From Alphaproteobacteria bacterium (lineage in GTDB: Bacteria > Pseudomonadota > Alphaproteobacteria > UBA828), in NCBI GenBank assembly GCA_011523425.1, contig WTGU01000146.1, positions 62,001 to 126,000 on the forward strand: 64,000 nt of DNA, in the 5' to 3' direction. Below, in pieces: positions 54,452 through 63,623 of the stretch. Made by a program: the position numbers and the translations under genes. The notes beneath the pieces were generated by a model. It was not told the origin of the DNA. It searched no databases and saw only the letters and a list, made by a program, of their open reading frames with translations. Numbering within the stretch: the stretch's first letter is position 1; the number at the start of each line of letters is the position of its first letter.

Positions 54452-55369
54452 TCAGAGCGTCTCGACGAGAGTCAGGCTCTCCTCCGCCATCGCGGCGATG
54501 AAGCGGTTCATCTTCCGCTTAAGCCGGGGCAGGTCGCGGGAGCGGGCGACGGTGGCCTCGTTCATGTAGAGCCGGCGGTTCACCTCGATCTGGATCGCGT
54601 GGACGCGCTGGCCGGGCCTCCCGTAGTGGGCGGTGGTGAAGGCGCCGGCATAGGGCTCGTTGCGCCTGACCGAGAAGTCGAGATCGCGGAGGATGCGCTC
54701 CGCCGTCTCGATCACCCGGGGCTCGCAGGAGGCGCCGAAGCGGTCGCCCAGCACGATGTCGGGGCGCGGCGTGCCGCGGTCGCGGTCGGTCGGCCCGCCG
54801 ACCGAGGGCATCGAGTGGCAGTCGAACAGGAACGCCGCGCCGAAGTCGCGCAGCGTCGTCTCGATCAGGCCTTCGAGCGCCCGGTGGTAGGGCCGGTAGA
54901 GCTCGTCGATGCGGCGCTCCGCCTCGGCGTAGGGCATCTTCGCCTCATAGATCTCGGCGCCCGAGGCGACGAGGCGGGCGATGGTGCCGAAGCCCGCGCG
55001 CACCCGGTCGGAGCGGCTCTTCACGTGGCTCGGCAGCGGCTCGGTGAACATCTCCGGGTCGAGCTCGTAGGGCTCGCGGTTGGGATCGAGATAGGCCCTC
55101 GGATAGAGCGCGCAGAGGAGCGGCGCCCCGCTCTTCGGCGCGGCGGCGAAGATCTCGTCGACGAAGCTGTCCTCCGAGCGCCTGAGGTTCTTCTCGTCGA
55201 GCCGGGAGCTCGCGATGAACGCCGGGTCGTACCGCGTGCCGCTGTGGGGGGAGGCGAAGATGAGCGGCGCGCTCTGGCACGACGGCAGGCGGAGGTCGAT
55301 GACCCCGTTGACCGCCGCCGCCGGGGCCTGCTCGGGGCTGCGTCGGGCGGCTTGTCGTCGTCCGCTCAT
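54452..55369 (-). CDS. N-formylglutamate amidohydrolase family protein
   Basis: The 305-aa protein has 'LIFASPHSGTRYDPAF', 'RRSEDSFVDEIFAAAPKSGAPLL' in pattern, 'AFLFDCHSMPSVGGP' and 'AIQIEVNRRLYMNE', the metal and substrate motifs of HutG-type N-formylglutamate hydrolases. The enzyme would release formate and glutamate. ATG 55369 is taken; the upstream open extension runs through the tRNA gene and cannot be coding. It is probably transcribed together with the ABC importer that follows 95 bp later, linking amide uptake with deformylation. Confidence 0.88.
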   Translation of the reverse strand: MSGRRQAARRSPEQAPAAAVNGVIDLRLPSCQSAPLIFASPHSGTRYDPAFIASSRLDEKNLRRSEDSFVDEIFAAAPKSGAPLLCALYPRAYLDPNREPYELDPEMFTEPLPSHVKSRSDRVRAGFGTIARLVASGAEIYEAKMPYAEAERRIDELYRPYHRALEGLIETTLRDFGAAFLFDCHSMPSVGGPTDRDRGTPRPDIVLGDRFGASCEPRVIETAERILRDLDFSVRRNEPYAGAFTTAHYGRPGQRVHAIQIEVNRRLYMNEATVARSRDLPRLKRKMNRFIAAMAEESLTLVETL

Positions 55370-55476
55370 CCCTCGCCGTTTAGAGCAAAAGCCGCGCCTT
55401 GTCATCCGCACCGCCGCCGCACCCCCGCCCTTGCCAATGCCGCGCGGGCGGTGGTAAGCGAGCCGGACGGCAGTAC

Positions 55477-55551
55477 GGGCGCTTAGCTCAGGGGGAGAGC
55501 GCTTGCTTGACATGCAAGAGGTCCCTGGTTCGATCCCAGGAGCGCCCACCA
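55477..55551 (+). tRNA. tRNA-Val (GAC)
   Basis: A full cloverleaf is visible: acceptor GGGCGCT/AGCGCCC, D-arm with TAGCTCAGGGGGAGAGC, anticodon arm CTTGC-TTGACAT-GCAAG with anticodon GAC, and T-arm CCTGGTTCGATCCCAGG. The 3' ACCA is encoded. It is a single tRNA between divergent genes. Confidence 0.95.
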
Positions 55552-55655
55552 GGCCGCAACGCCCGGCCACGCCTCTTGTCTGACCCCCGGCACGCGCCAG
55601 CGCTCACCGCAGGGCTCCGCACTGCCATCCGGGCCGTGCGCCGGAGCGGCTGGCC

Positions 55656-56615
55656 ATGATCCCGGCCCTTAGTCGCCTGCGCGAGAACAAGCTCCTGCTG
55701 CCGACCGTGCTGCTGCTGCTCGGCGGCATCTCCTACGGCAGCCTCTTCACCGCCAACAAGATCGCGATCGACGCGGGCTTTCCCTTCATCGCCTATTCCT
55801 TCTGGCAGGCGCTCTTCGCCGGCGTGGTGACGCTGGCGCTCGCCACGATCTTCTCCAAGCCGCCGTCGCTCCGGCGCGAGAACTTGCGGGTCTTCGGGCT
55901 GGTCGCGGTCTTCGGCTTCCTCGGCCCGCTGCTGGTGGTGACCTACGTCGCCGACCGGCTGCCGCCCGCCGTGCTCACGCTCTGCGCCGCGCTGATCCCG
56001 GCGACCACCTATTCGCTCACGCTCGTGCTCCGGTTCGACCGCTTCCGCTGGCTGAGCGTCGCCGGGGTGCTGCTCGGTTTCGGCGGCATCCTGCTCATCG
56101 TCGTGCCCACCGGCAGCCTGCCGGAATCCGGCGCCTGGGTGTGGGTGCTGTTCTCGCTGCTGATGCCGCTCTCGGCCGCGGTCAACAACGTCGCCGGCGC
56201 GCGCTTCTCGCCCGTGGGCGTGAGCGCGTTCGCGCTCTGCGGCGGCATGATGATCACGGCAGCACTCCTGCTGCTCATCGTGATGCTGGCCCAGGGCGAC
56301 TTCTTCCTGCCGACCGACGCCGCGTCCTCCGGCCTCTGGGGCCTGCTCTGGGCCACCGCCGGTCAGGCCATCACCTACAGCTGCTTCTTCGAGATCGTGC
56401 GCCGCGCCGGCGCCCTCTTCTTCGCCCAGCTCAACTACGTGGTGGTCGCCGCCGGCATCTTCTGGGCGAGCATCTTCTTCGGTGCCGCGCTCAGCCACTG
56501 GGTCTGGGCCGCGGTCGCGGTGCTGGTGGTGAGCCTCGTGCTGATCAACGCCGGCACCGCGCGGGGGCTGCGCGAGCAGGCCGCCCGCTACGAGGCGGAG
56601 CGGGCGAGCCAGTGA
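55656..56615 (+). CDS. EamA/DMT-superfamily transporter
   Basis: The 319-aa inner-membrane protein has ten predicted helices in two EamA repeats ('LLLGGISYGSLFTANKIAID' at the start, 'AVNNVAGARF' and 'GLLWATAGQAITYSCFFEIV' later). The C-terminal 20 residues are charged and cytosolic. It is a likely metabolite exporter of unknown substrate. It stands between tRNA-Val and the sarcosine oxidase operon in the same direction, so co-transcription with sox is possible but a promoter-like sequence separates them. Confidence 0.87.
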   Translation: MIPALSRLRENKLLLPTVLLLLGGISYGSLFTANKIAIDAGFPFIAYSFWQALFAGVVTLALATIFSKPPSLRRENLRVFGLVAVFGFLGPLLVVTYVADRLPPAVLTLCAALIPATTYSLTLVLRFDRFRWLSVAGVLLGFGGILLIVVPTGSLPESGAWVWVLFSLLMPLSAAVNNVAGARFSPVGVSAFALCGGMMITAALLLLIVMLAQGDFFLPTDAASSGLWGLLWATAGQAITYSCFFEIVRRAGALFFAQLNYVVVAAGIFWASIFFGAALSHWVWAAVAVLVVSLVLINAGTARGLREQAARYEAERASQ

Positions 56616-56648
56616 AGCGGTCGGGCCAATAAAGTCATCGACAACGCC

Positions 56649-56677
56649 TTGCCGCGCCACGCATAAGAGCCTATCAA
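56649..56677 (+). promoter_or_regulatory. Candidate sigma-70-type promoter of sox operon
   Basis: TTGCCG (56649-56654) and TATCAA (56672-56677) are separated by 17 bp and lie about 30 bp before the soxB start. Both boxes deviate from consensus, so this is only a candidate. Confidence 0.35.
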
Positions 56678-56707
56678 CCGCCAGCATCTGAGCGACGACG
56701 ACGAACG

Positions 56708-57949
56708 ATGGCGTTCGGCCTCCTGAAGTACGGCCTCTCCCGGCGCCGGCCGGTGAAGCGTTTCCTCAGCGCCCGGCCGGAGCTCCGGCCGAGCTACGAC
56801 GTGGCGATCATCGGCGGCGGCGGCCACGGGCTCGCCACCGCCTACTACCTCGCCGCGAAGCATGGCGTGCGCAACGTCGCCGTGTTCGACAAGGGCTGGC
56901 TCGGCGGCGGCAACACCGGCCGCAACACGGCCATCATCCGCTCCAACTACCTGACGCCGGAAGGGGTCGCCTTCTACGAGGAGTCGATGCGGCTCTACCG
57001 CGGCCTCAGCGAGGAGCTCGACTTCAACATCCTCTATTCGGAACGCGGGCACTTCACCCTCGCGCATTCCGACGCGGCCATGCGCACCTCGCGCTGGCGG
57101 GCCGAGGTCAACAAGCATCTCGGCGTCGATTCCGAGGTGGTGGGTCGCGAGGAGCTCGCCCGCCTGGTGCCGCTGCTGAACATGTCGGACGAGGTGCGCC
57201 ACCCGGTCCTCGGCGCGCTCTATCATCCGCCCGGCGCGCTCGCCCGCCACGATGCGGTCGCCTGGGCCTACGCCGGCCGCGCCCAGGAGCTCGGCGTCGA
57301 GATCCATACCGAGACCGAGGTGACGGGCATCAACGTGGAGAACGGGCGCGTCACCGGCCTCGAGACCACGCGGGGGCCGGTCGCCTGCGGCAAGGCGATG
57401 CAGGCGGTGGCGGGTCTCAGCGGCCAGGTCGCCCGCCTCGCGGGCTTCACGCTGCCGATCCGCACCGTGCCGCTGCAGGCCTGCGTCTCGCTGCCGCTCA
57501 AGCCCTTTCTCGACCCCATCATCGTCTCGGGCAGCCTGCACGTCTACATCTCGCAGTCCGACCGGGGCGAGCTCGTGATGGGGGGCGCGACCGACCCCTA
57601 CCCGCGCTACCAGACCTCGTCGACCCTCGATTTCATGGAGGGTCTAATGGCGCACATCCTGGAGCTCTTCCCCTTCATGTCCGACGTCCCGGTGCTCAGG
57701 CAGTGGGCCGGCATGACCGACATGACGCCCGACTTCGCGCCGGTCATGGGGCTGACCCCGGTGGAGAACTACTACATCGATTCCGGCTGGGGCACCTGGG
57801 GCTTCAAGGCCACGCCGGTCTGCGGCAATCGCATGGCCGAGCTGATCGCCACCGGGCGCGTGCCCGAGTTGATCCAGTCCTTCCACCTCGACCGCTTCCG
57901 CGACTTCTCGCTGATGGGCGAGAAGGGCGCGGCCTCGGTCGGGCACTAG
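56708..57949 (+). CDS. soxB: Sarcosine oxidase, beta subunit
   Basis: The 413-aa flavoprotein oxidises the N-methyl group of sarcosine, giving glycine and a one-carbon unit. Its FAD-binding motif is 'VAIIGGGGHGLATAYYLA'. Also seen are 'FDKGWLGGGNTGRNTAIIRSNY' and the C-terminal 'YYIDSGWGTWGFKATPVCG', all typical of heterotetrameric SoxB. It is the first gene of soxBDAG, the conserved order. The flavin-attachment His cannot be fixed by eye. Confidence 0.95.
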   Translation: MAFGLLKYGLSRRRPVKRFLSARPELRPSYDVAIIGGGGHGLATAYYLAAKHGVRNVAVFDKGWLGGGNTGRNTAIIRSNYLTPEGVAFYEESMRLYRGLSEELDFNILYSERGHFTLAHSDAAMRTSRWRAEVNKHLGVDSEVVGREELARLVPLLNMSDEVRHPVLGALYHPPGALARHDAVAWAYAGRAQELGVEIHTETEVTGINVENGRVTGLETTRGPVACGKAMQAVAGLSGQVARLAGFTLPIRTVPLQACVSLPLKPFLDPIIVSGSLHVYISQSDRGELVMGGATDPYPRYQTSSTLDFMEGLMAHILELFPFMSDVPVLRQWAGMTDMTPDFAPVMGLTPVENYYIDSGWGTWGFKATPVCGNRMAELIATGRVPELIQSFHLDRFRDFSLMGEKGAASVGH

Positions 57950-57968
57950 GGCGCAGGAGCACGCGCCG

Positions 57969-58394
57969 ATGAAGATCATGCCCTGCCCGCTCAACGGGCC
58001 ACGCAACATCCAGGAGTTCATCTGCGCCGGCCCGGTGGAGCCGCACCCGGACCCCAGCCGCTGCTCGGACGACGAGTGGGCCGAGTTCGTCTGGCTGGAG
58101 GAGAACCTGGCGGGCGTCGTCCGCGAATGGTGGTGCCACGCCGCCACCTCCTACTGGTTCATCGCCGAGCGCAACACGGTGACCGACGAGATCCTCGCCA
58201 CCTACCCGGCCGACAGGGTCTTTTCCGAGCGCGTCGACTTCGCCCCACTCGCGCTGCCAGAGCCGCCCGCGCCGCCTGAGCCACCGAAGGCGCCCGCGCC
58301 GCCTCCTCCGGCCGAAGCCGCCGCGGATACGCCCGCCGGCGACGCGCCCTCCGACGATGCGCTCCCGCTCGCGCCGAAGGAGACGGGCGGATGA
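57969..58394 (+). CDS. soxD: Sarcosine oxidase, delta subunit (variant zinc site, long Pro/Ala tail)
   Basis: The 141-aa subunit starts 'MKIMPCPLNGPRNIQEFICAG' and includes 'CSDDEWAEFVWLEENLAGVV', 'REWWCHAATSYWFIAERNT' and 'DEILATYP', as in SoxD. Canonical SoxD binds zinc through CPYCG and a later H and C. Here the second Cys is Asn (CPLNG) and the HAAGC position reads 'HAATS', so two zinc ligands are lost while another Cys precedes the His. The last 45 residues are Pro/Ala-rich and absent in standard subunits of about 95-100 aa. The gene overlaps soxA by 4 bp. Confidence 0.88.
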   Translation: MKIMPCPLNGPRNIQEFICAGPVEPHPDPSRCSDDEWAEFVWLEENLAGVVREWWCHAATSYWFIAERNTVTDEILATYPADRVFSERVDFAPLALPEPPAPPEPPKAPAPPPPAEAAADTPAGDAPSDDALPLAPKETGG

Positions 58395-61303
58395 TGGAGC
58401 GCCTGCCGGAGCCCGCCGGCCTCCTCCTCGACCGTTCGGAGCCCGTCGCCTTCAGTTTCGAGGGCAGGCGCTACCAGGGCTTTCGCGGCGACACGGTGGC
58501 GAGCGCGCTGGCCGCGAACGACGTGACGGTGCTCTCGCGCTCCTTCAAGTATCACCGAGCGCGCGGCATCCATTCGCTCTCGGGCCTCGATGCGAACACG
58601 CTGGTCCAGGTGGGCCCGGCGCCCAACCGCTTCGCCGACCGCGAGCCGCTCGCCGCCGGTCTCGTGGTCACGGGCCAGAACTACTGGGGGACGCTCAGGC
58701 ACGACCGGATGGCGGTGTTCGGCCTGCTGCACCGCTTCTTCCCGGCGGGCTTCTACTACAAGGCGTTCTACAAGCCGCGCTGGACCTGGCCGCTCTGGGC
58801 CAGGATGATCCGCCGCATCGCCGGGCTCGGCAGCGTCGATACGGCCGCGCCGCACGGCTACTTCGACAAGCAGTATCTCTTCTGCGACGTGCTGGTGGTG
58901 GGCGGCGGCGCGGCGGGGCTCGCGGCGGCATCGCAGGCGGCTGCGGCCGGTGCCGAGGTCGTGCTCGTGGACGAGAACGCGGCCCTCGGCGGTGCCCTTC
59001 TCCACGGCCGTTTCGACGCGGGCGGGGTCCGCACGGCGGACACGCGCACCGCGCTGGCGGGCGAGGTCGAGGCGGACGAGCGCATCTCGGTCATGACCGA
59101 GACCGCCTGCCTCGGCTGGTACGCCGACAACTGGCTGCCGCTCGTGCGCGGCAACCGGCTCTACAAGCTCAGGACCAAGGCGCTGGTGGTCGCGACCGGC
59201 TGCCTCGAGCAGCCGCTGGTCTTCCGCAACAACGACCTGCCCGGCGTCATGCTGGCCTCGGCCGCCCAGCGCCTCATCAAGCTCTACGGCGTCAGGCCCG
59301 GGCGCCGCGCGGTGGTGGCGACGGCGAGCGACGACGGCTACGGCGCCGCGCTGGACCTGCTGGACGCCGGCGTCGAGGTGGCGGCGGTGGTGGACCTGCG
59401 CACGGACGCGCCCCGCAGCGGCGTCGGCGACGCGCTTGCCGCCCGCCGGGTGCCGGTCCACGCGGGCGCCGCACCCTGGGAGGCCGTGCCCCAGCGCAAG
59501 GGCCCCGGCATCGCCCGCGTGCGGGTGGCCAAGATCGTGGAGGACGGCGTCTGCGCGCCGACCGTCGACAGCTTCACCTGCGACCTCCTCGTCGTCTCCG
59601 GCGGCCAGGCGCCGGCGGCCGCGCTGCTGCGCCAGGCGGGCGCCGCCATCGCCTACGACAGCCGGCGCCAGACGACGCGGATCGACGCGCTGCCCGCCGG
59701 TGTCTTCGCCGCAGGCGGGGTGGTGGGCGCGGCCGGCCTCGACGGGGTGATCGCCGACGGGCGCCGCGCCGGCTGGCAGGCGGCGGCTCATGCCGGCCTC
59801 GACGCCGGGCCCGAGCCCGCCGCCGCCCCCGATGGCGATGCGCCGGCGACTGCCAAGGGCGTATGGCCGATCTTCCCGCATCCCGACCACAAGGCCTTCG
59901 TCGACTTCGACGAGGACGTGCAGGTGCACGACCTCGAGGACGCGATCGCCGAGGGCTACGACCACGTCGAGCTGCTCAAGCGCTTCACCACCAACGGCAT
60001 GGGGCCCTCCCAGGGCCGGCACTCGTCGCTCAACGCGGTGCGCGTGCTGGCGCGGGCGACGGCGCGCAGCGTCGACGAGACCGGCGCCACCACGGTGCGC
60101 CAGCCCATCGTGCCGGTCACCATGGGCCACCTCGCCGGCCGCAGCTTCGAGCCGGTGCGCTACACGGCGATGCACTTCCGCCATCTCGAGGCCGGCGCCA
60201 CCATGATGCCGGCGGGCCTCTGGCTCCGGCCGGAGTACTACGGCGAGCCCGCGCGGCGGCAGGCGCTGATCCGCGAGGAGGCGAAGAACGTCCGCGACAA
60301 CGTGGGCATCATCGACGTCTCCACCCTCGGCGGGCTCGACGTGCGCGGGCCCGATGCGGCCGAGTTCATGAACCGCATGTACACCTTCGCCTATCTGAAG
60401 CAGCCGGTGGGCCGCTCGCGCTACGTGCTGATGACCGACCTCGGCGGCGTGGTGGTGGACGACGGCGTCGCCTGCCGGATGCACGAGGACCACTTCTACG
60501 TCACGGCGACGACCTCCGGCGTCGACAACGTCTACCGCGAGATGCTCTGGTACAACGCCCAGTGGCGGCTGAAGGTGGACGTGAGCAACGTCACCGCCGC
60601 GCTCGCCGGCGTCAACATCGCCGGCCCCAACTGCCGCGCGGTGCTGGAGACCCTCTGCGACGACGTCGACATCTCGCCCGAGGGCTTCCCCTACATGGGG
60701 GTGCGCGAAGGCCATGTCGCTGGCATCCCGGCGCTCTTCCTCCGCGTCGGCTTCGTCGGCGAGCTCGGCTACGAGCTGCACGTGCCGGCGAGCCAGGGCG
60801 AGGCGCTGTGGGACGCGCTGCTGGAGGCCGGCAGGGCGCACGGCATCCGGCCCTTCGGCGTCGAGGCGCAGCGCCTGCTCCGGCTCGAGAAGGGCCACAT
60901 CATCATCGGCCAGGACACCGATGGCCTCACCACTCCGCACGAGGCCGACATGGCCTGGGCGCTCGCCAAGAAGAAGCCCTTCCACGTCGGCATCCGCTCG
61001 GTGCGGATGCAGGCGGAGAAGGGGCTCACCCGCAGGCTGGTGGGGTTCGAGATGCCGGGCGTCGGCGTCGAGCAGCCGAAGGAGTGCCACCTGGTGATCC
61101 GCGAGGGCGAGATCACCGGGCGGGTCACCTCGGTCGCCTATTCGCCCAACCTCGACAGGATCATCGGCCTCGCCTACGTCGCGCCGGACCAGGGCGAGCC
61201 CGGCACCCGGATCGAGATCAGGGTGGACGGCGGACGCATGGTGAGCGCCACGGTGGCGAAGCTGCCCTTCTTCGACCCCGACGGCGCGCGGCAGGAGCTC
61301 TGA
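58391..61303 (+). CDS. soxA: Sarcosine oxidase, alpha subunit
   Basis: The 970-aa subunit binds NAD+ and tetrahydrofolate. An N-terminal ferredoxin-like domain ('VAFSFEGRRYQGFRGDTVASAL') is followed by the nucleotide-binding 'VLVVGGGAAGLAAASQAA', a pyridine-nucleotide fold to about residue 500, and a C-terminal GcvT-type aminomethyltransferase domain (from about 590: 'FGVEAQRLLRLEKGHIIIGQDTDG' in pattern). Methylene-THF is the expected one-carbon product. It starts 4 bp inside soxD and ends 2 bp before soxG. Confidence 0.95.
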   Translation: MMERLPEPAGLLLDRSEPVAFSFEGRRYQGFRGDTVASALAANDVTVLSRSFKYHRARGIHSLSGLDANTLVQVGPAPNRFADREPLAAGLVVTGQNYWGTLRHDRMAVFGLLHRFFPAGFYYKAFYKPRWTWPLWARMIRRIAGLGSVDTAAPHGYFDKQYLFCDVLVVGGGAAGLAAASQAAAAGAEVVLVDENAALGGALLHGRFDAGGVRTADTRTALAGEVEADERISVMTETACLGWYADNWLPLVRGNRLYKLRTKALVVATGCLEQPLVFRNNDLPGVMLASAAQRLIKLYGVRPGRRAVVATASDDGYGAALDLLDAGVEVAAVVDLRTDAPRSGVGDALAARRVPVHAGAAPWEAVPQRKGPGIARVRVAKIVEDGVCAPTVDSFTCDLLVVSGGQAPAAALLRQAGAAIAYDSRRQTTRIDALPAGVFAAGGVVGAAGLDGVIADGRRAGWQAAAHAGLDAGPEPAAAPDGDAPATAKGVWPIFPHPDHKAFVDFDEDVQVHDLEDAIAEGYDHVELLKRFTTNGMGPSQGRHSSLNAVRVLARATARSVDETGATTVRQPIVPVTMGHLAGRSFEPVRYTAMHFRHLEAGATMMPAGLWLRPEYYGEPARRQALIREEAKNVRDNVGIIDVSTLGGLDVRGPDAAEFMNRMYTFAYLKQPVGRSRYVLMTDLGGVVVDDGVACRMHEDHFYVTATTSGVDNVYREMLWYNAQWRLKVDVSNVTAALAGVNIAGPNCRAVLETLCDDVDISPEGFPYMGVREGHVAGIPALFLRVGFVGELGYELHVPASQGEALWDALLEAGRAHGIRPFGVEAQRLLRLEKGHIIIGQDTDGLTTPHEADMAWALAKKKPFHVGIRSVRMQAEKGLTRRLVGFEMPGVGVEQPKECHLVIREGEITGRVTSVAYSPNLDRIIGLAYVAPDQGEPGTRIEIRVDGGRMVSATVAKLPFFDPDGARQEL

Positions 61304-61305
61304 GC

Positions 61306-62013
61306 GTGACGGCGCCCGCAGAGCAGACCCGCCGCTCGCCGCTCTACCGCGCGCTCGCGGAAGACGGCGCGCGCTTCGAAGCGCTCGGCGACCACGCCGT
61401 GGCGCGGGACTTCGGGCGCGATGCGGCCGACGAGGCGGCCCGGGCGGAGGCGCTCGGCCTCGCCGACCTCACGCCGTTGCCGAGGGTCGGCTTCAAGGGC
61501 TGGAATGCCGGCCCCTGGCTGGCGCAGGCGGGTGCGGAGATGGGCGAGGCGAGCAACCGGGCCTACCCCCAGGCCGACGGCACCCGCATCGCGAGACTCG
61601 CGCCGGGCGAGGCGCTGGTGCTCGCCGACCGCGCCGGCCGCGGCCCGCTGATCGAGAGCCTGCGCCAAGCCTGGAGCATGGCGGAGGCGGACGGCTGCTT
61701 CCACGTCGCCAGGCAGGAGACGAGCTGCTGGCTGCTGCTCACCGGCGCGCACGCCGCCGGGATGCTCGCCAAGGTCTGCGCCGTGGACCTCAGGCCCGGC
61801 TCCTTCGCGGCGGACTCCATCGCCCAGACCAACGTCGCCCGCCTCAACGCCATCGTGATCCGGGGCGACATCGGCGCGGTGCCGGCCTTCGACCTGCTCG
61901 CCGACAGCGCGTCGGCGGTCTATCTCTGGGGTGCACTGCTTGACGCGATGGCCGAGCATGACGGCGCGCCCATCGGCCTCGCCGCCATCGGCGCCCTGCT
62001 GGAGCGGGGCTAG
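61306..62013 (+). CDS. soxG: Sarcosine oxidase, gamma subunit
   Basis: The 235-aa SoxG subunit completes the heterotetramer. GTG 61306 follows GGCAGGAG and lies 2 bp after soxA. It shows 'SPLYRALAEDGARFEALGDHAVA' and 'TSCWLLLTGAHAAGMLAKVCAVDLRPGSF', where the 'DLxPxxF' and the later 'QTNVARLNAIVIRGD' are the family landmarks. No catalytic residues are expected in this subunit; it resembles the small GcvT-like half. Confidence 0.9.
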   Translation: MTAPAEQTRRSPLYRALAEDGARFEALGDHAVARDFGRDAADEAARAEALGLADLTPLPRVGFKGWNAGPWLAQAGAEMGEASNRAYPQADGTRIARLAPGEALVLADRAGRGPLIESLRQAWSMAEADGCFHVARQETSCWLLLTGAHAAGMLAKVCAVDLRPGSFAADSIAQTNVARLNAIVIRGDIGAVPAFDLLADSASAVYLWGALLDAMAEHDGAPIGLAAIGALLERG

Positions 62014-62084
62014 CGTCCTGTTGGGGAAGTCGGCGTCCCGTTGGACCCGCGCACGTTCGCTCCAACCCGGTTGTTCCCGAACGC

Positions 62085-62175
62085 CGTCATGCCCGGACTT
62101 GTTCCGGGCATCCACGTTCTTTGTTGCCGCCGAATGAACAACTCGTGGATGGCCGGGGCAAGCCCGGCCATGACG
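62085..62175. repeat. REP-type palindromic repeat
   Basis: The element contains two hairpins: ATGCCCGG/CCGGGCAT with a 7-nt loop (62089-62111) and ATGGCCGGG/CCCGGCCAT with a 5-nt loop (62149-62171). The outer CGTCATG/CATGACG and an inner CCACG/CGTGG also pair. The sequence GTCATGCCCGGACTTGTTCC is a well-known alphaproteobacterial dispersed palindrome. It lies between convergent soxG and the DUF1192 gene. Confidence 0.85.
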
Positions 62176-62221
62176 TGATGGGGGCACCGCGCGCGAGCGC
62201 ACGACTGTCTCGAACAGGGCG

Positions 62222-62407
62222 CTAGCTCTTGAAGAGCGAATCCGCCTTGCTCAGATAGTCCGTCTTCGCCGCAAGCGCGCCCTTCACTCGCGCGAGCTCC
62301 TCTTCGAGCTGGCCGGCATAGGCGTGGAGCGCCTCGACCGACATGTCGTCGAGCACCCGCGGAGACCACTCCCGCTCCCGCGGGATGCGAACCTCGTCCT
62401 CGTCCAT
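62222..62407 (-). CDS. DUF1192 family protein
   Basis: This 61-aa protein ('MDEDEVRIPRE', 'VEALHAYAGQLEEELARVK', 'KADSLFKS') matches the small DUF1192 family, which is conserved in alphaproteobacteria and has no established function. It is a short coiled-coil-like helix. It is divergent from the quinone oxidoreductase gene, an arrangement common in Rhodospirillales. Confidence 0.88.
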   Translation of the reverse strand: MDEDEVRIPREREWSPRVLDDMSVEALHAYAGQLEEELARVKGALAAKTDYLSKADSLFKS

Positions 62408-62474
62408 CCCGTTTCTCCTGCGCCGGCCGGGCCGGCTTGAGTATAGTCGCGGGCGCAAACCGATTGGAGGCATC

Positions 62475-63482
62475 ATGACGACGCTGCCGGCAGACATGAC
62501 CGTGATCGAGATCGCGGAGCCCGGCGGGCCCGAGGTCCTGCGCCCGGCCAGGCGGCCGCTGCCCGCACCGGGGCTCGGCGAGGTGCTGATCGAGATTGCC
62601 GCGTCCGGCGTCAACCGGCCGGACACGATGCAGCGCGAGGGCCTCTATCCGCCGCCGCCCGGCGCGTCGGACATTCCGGGGCTCGAGGTTTCGGGAACCG
62701 TGGTGGCGAGCGGGCCCGGCGCGCACCGCTACGCGGCGGGCGACGCCGTCTGCGCGCTCACCCACGGCGGCGGCTACGCGGAATACTGCGTCGCCCCGGA
62801 AGGCCAGACGTTGCCCGTGCCGGCGCCGCTCCCGCTGGTGGACGCGGCTGGCCTTCCCGAGACCTGCTTCACGGTGTGGACCAATCTCTTCGAGCGCGCC
62901 CGGCTGCGCGCCGGCGAGCGGCTGCTCGTCCACGGCGGCAGCAGCGGCATCGGCACGACCGCGATCCAGATCGCGTCTGCGCTGGGCGTCCGTGTCTTCG
63001 CCACCGCCGGCTCGGCCGAGAAGTGCGCTGCCTGCGAGGCGCTCGGCGCGGAGAAGGCGATCGACTACCGGAGCGAGGACTTCGTCGCCGCGGTGAAGTC
63101 GCTCACCGGCGGAGAGGGCGTCGACGTGGTGCTCGACATGGTCGGCGGCAGCTACCTGCAGCGCAACATCGCGGCGCTCCGCCCGGAAGGCCGGCTGGCG
63201 CAGATCGCCGTGCAGGAGGCGTCGAAATCCCAGATCGACCTTTTCGCGCTGATGCGCAAGCGGCTGACGATCGTGGGCTCCACGCTCAGGCCCCAGAGCA
63301 TAGACAGCAAGGCCCGCATCGGGGCGGCGCTGGAGGAGACGGTCTGGCCGCTGGTGGGGCAGGGGCTGGTCCGCCCCGTCATCGACTGCCGGCTCCCGCT
63401 CGAGCAGGCGGCGGCGGCGCACGCGCGCATGGAGGACGGCGCACACATCGGCAAGATCCTGCTGGAGCGCGGCCACCGTTAG
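62475..63482 (+). CDS. NADPH:quinone oxidoreductase (zeta-crystallin/PIG3 type)
   Basis: This 335-aa medium-chain dehydrogenase lacks zinc ligands. It shows 'MTVIEIAEPGGPEVLRPARR', 'ASGVNRPDTMQREGLYPPPPGAS' in pattern, the nucleotide-binding 'LVHGGSSGIGTTAIQIA', and 'DVVLDMVGGSYLQRNIAAL', the PIG3 subgroup pattern. It reduces quinones or aldehydes with NADPH. ATG 62475 follows TTGGAGG. It precedes trcR by 141 bp. Confidence 0.9.
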   Translation: MTTLPADMTVIEIAEPGGPEVLRPARRPLPAPGLGEVLIEIAASGVNRPDTMQREGLYPPPPGASDIPGLEVSGTVVASGPGAHRYAAGDAVCALTHGGGYAEYCVAPEGQTLPVPAPLPLVDAAGLPETCFTVWTNLFERARLRAGERLLVHGGSSGIGTTAIQIASALGVRVFATAGSAEKCAACEALGAEKAIDYRSEDFVAAVKSLTGGEGVDVVLDMVGGSYLQRNIAALRPEGRLAQIAVQEASKSQIDLFALMRKRLTIVGSTLRPQSIDSKARIGAALEETVWPLVGQGLVRPVIDCRLPLEQAAAAHARMEDGAHIGKILLERGHR

Positions 63483-63623
63483 CACCTGCAGCGGGTCTCC
63501 GGCGTTTCCGGCTTTGCGCTCCCCCCGTCAAAGCGATATACCGGCCGGTTCAATCGCACTGGCATGCGCTGCTGCCGCCCGCGGCGGGAACGACCGCGGG
63601 CAGCGGAAGAAGGAACGCATAAG

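Noticed and set aside
55370-55570. N-terminal extension of the formylglutamate hydrolase frame
   Set aside because: It translates through tRNA-Val and gives the typical tRNA-derived peptide; no real gene would start there.
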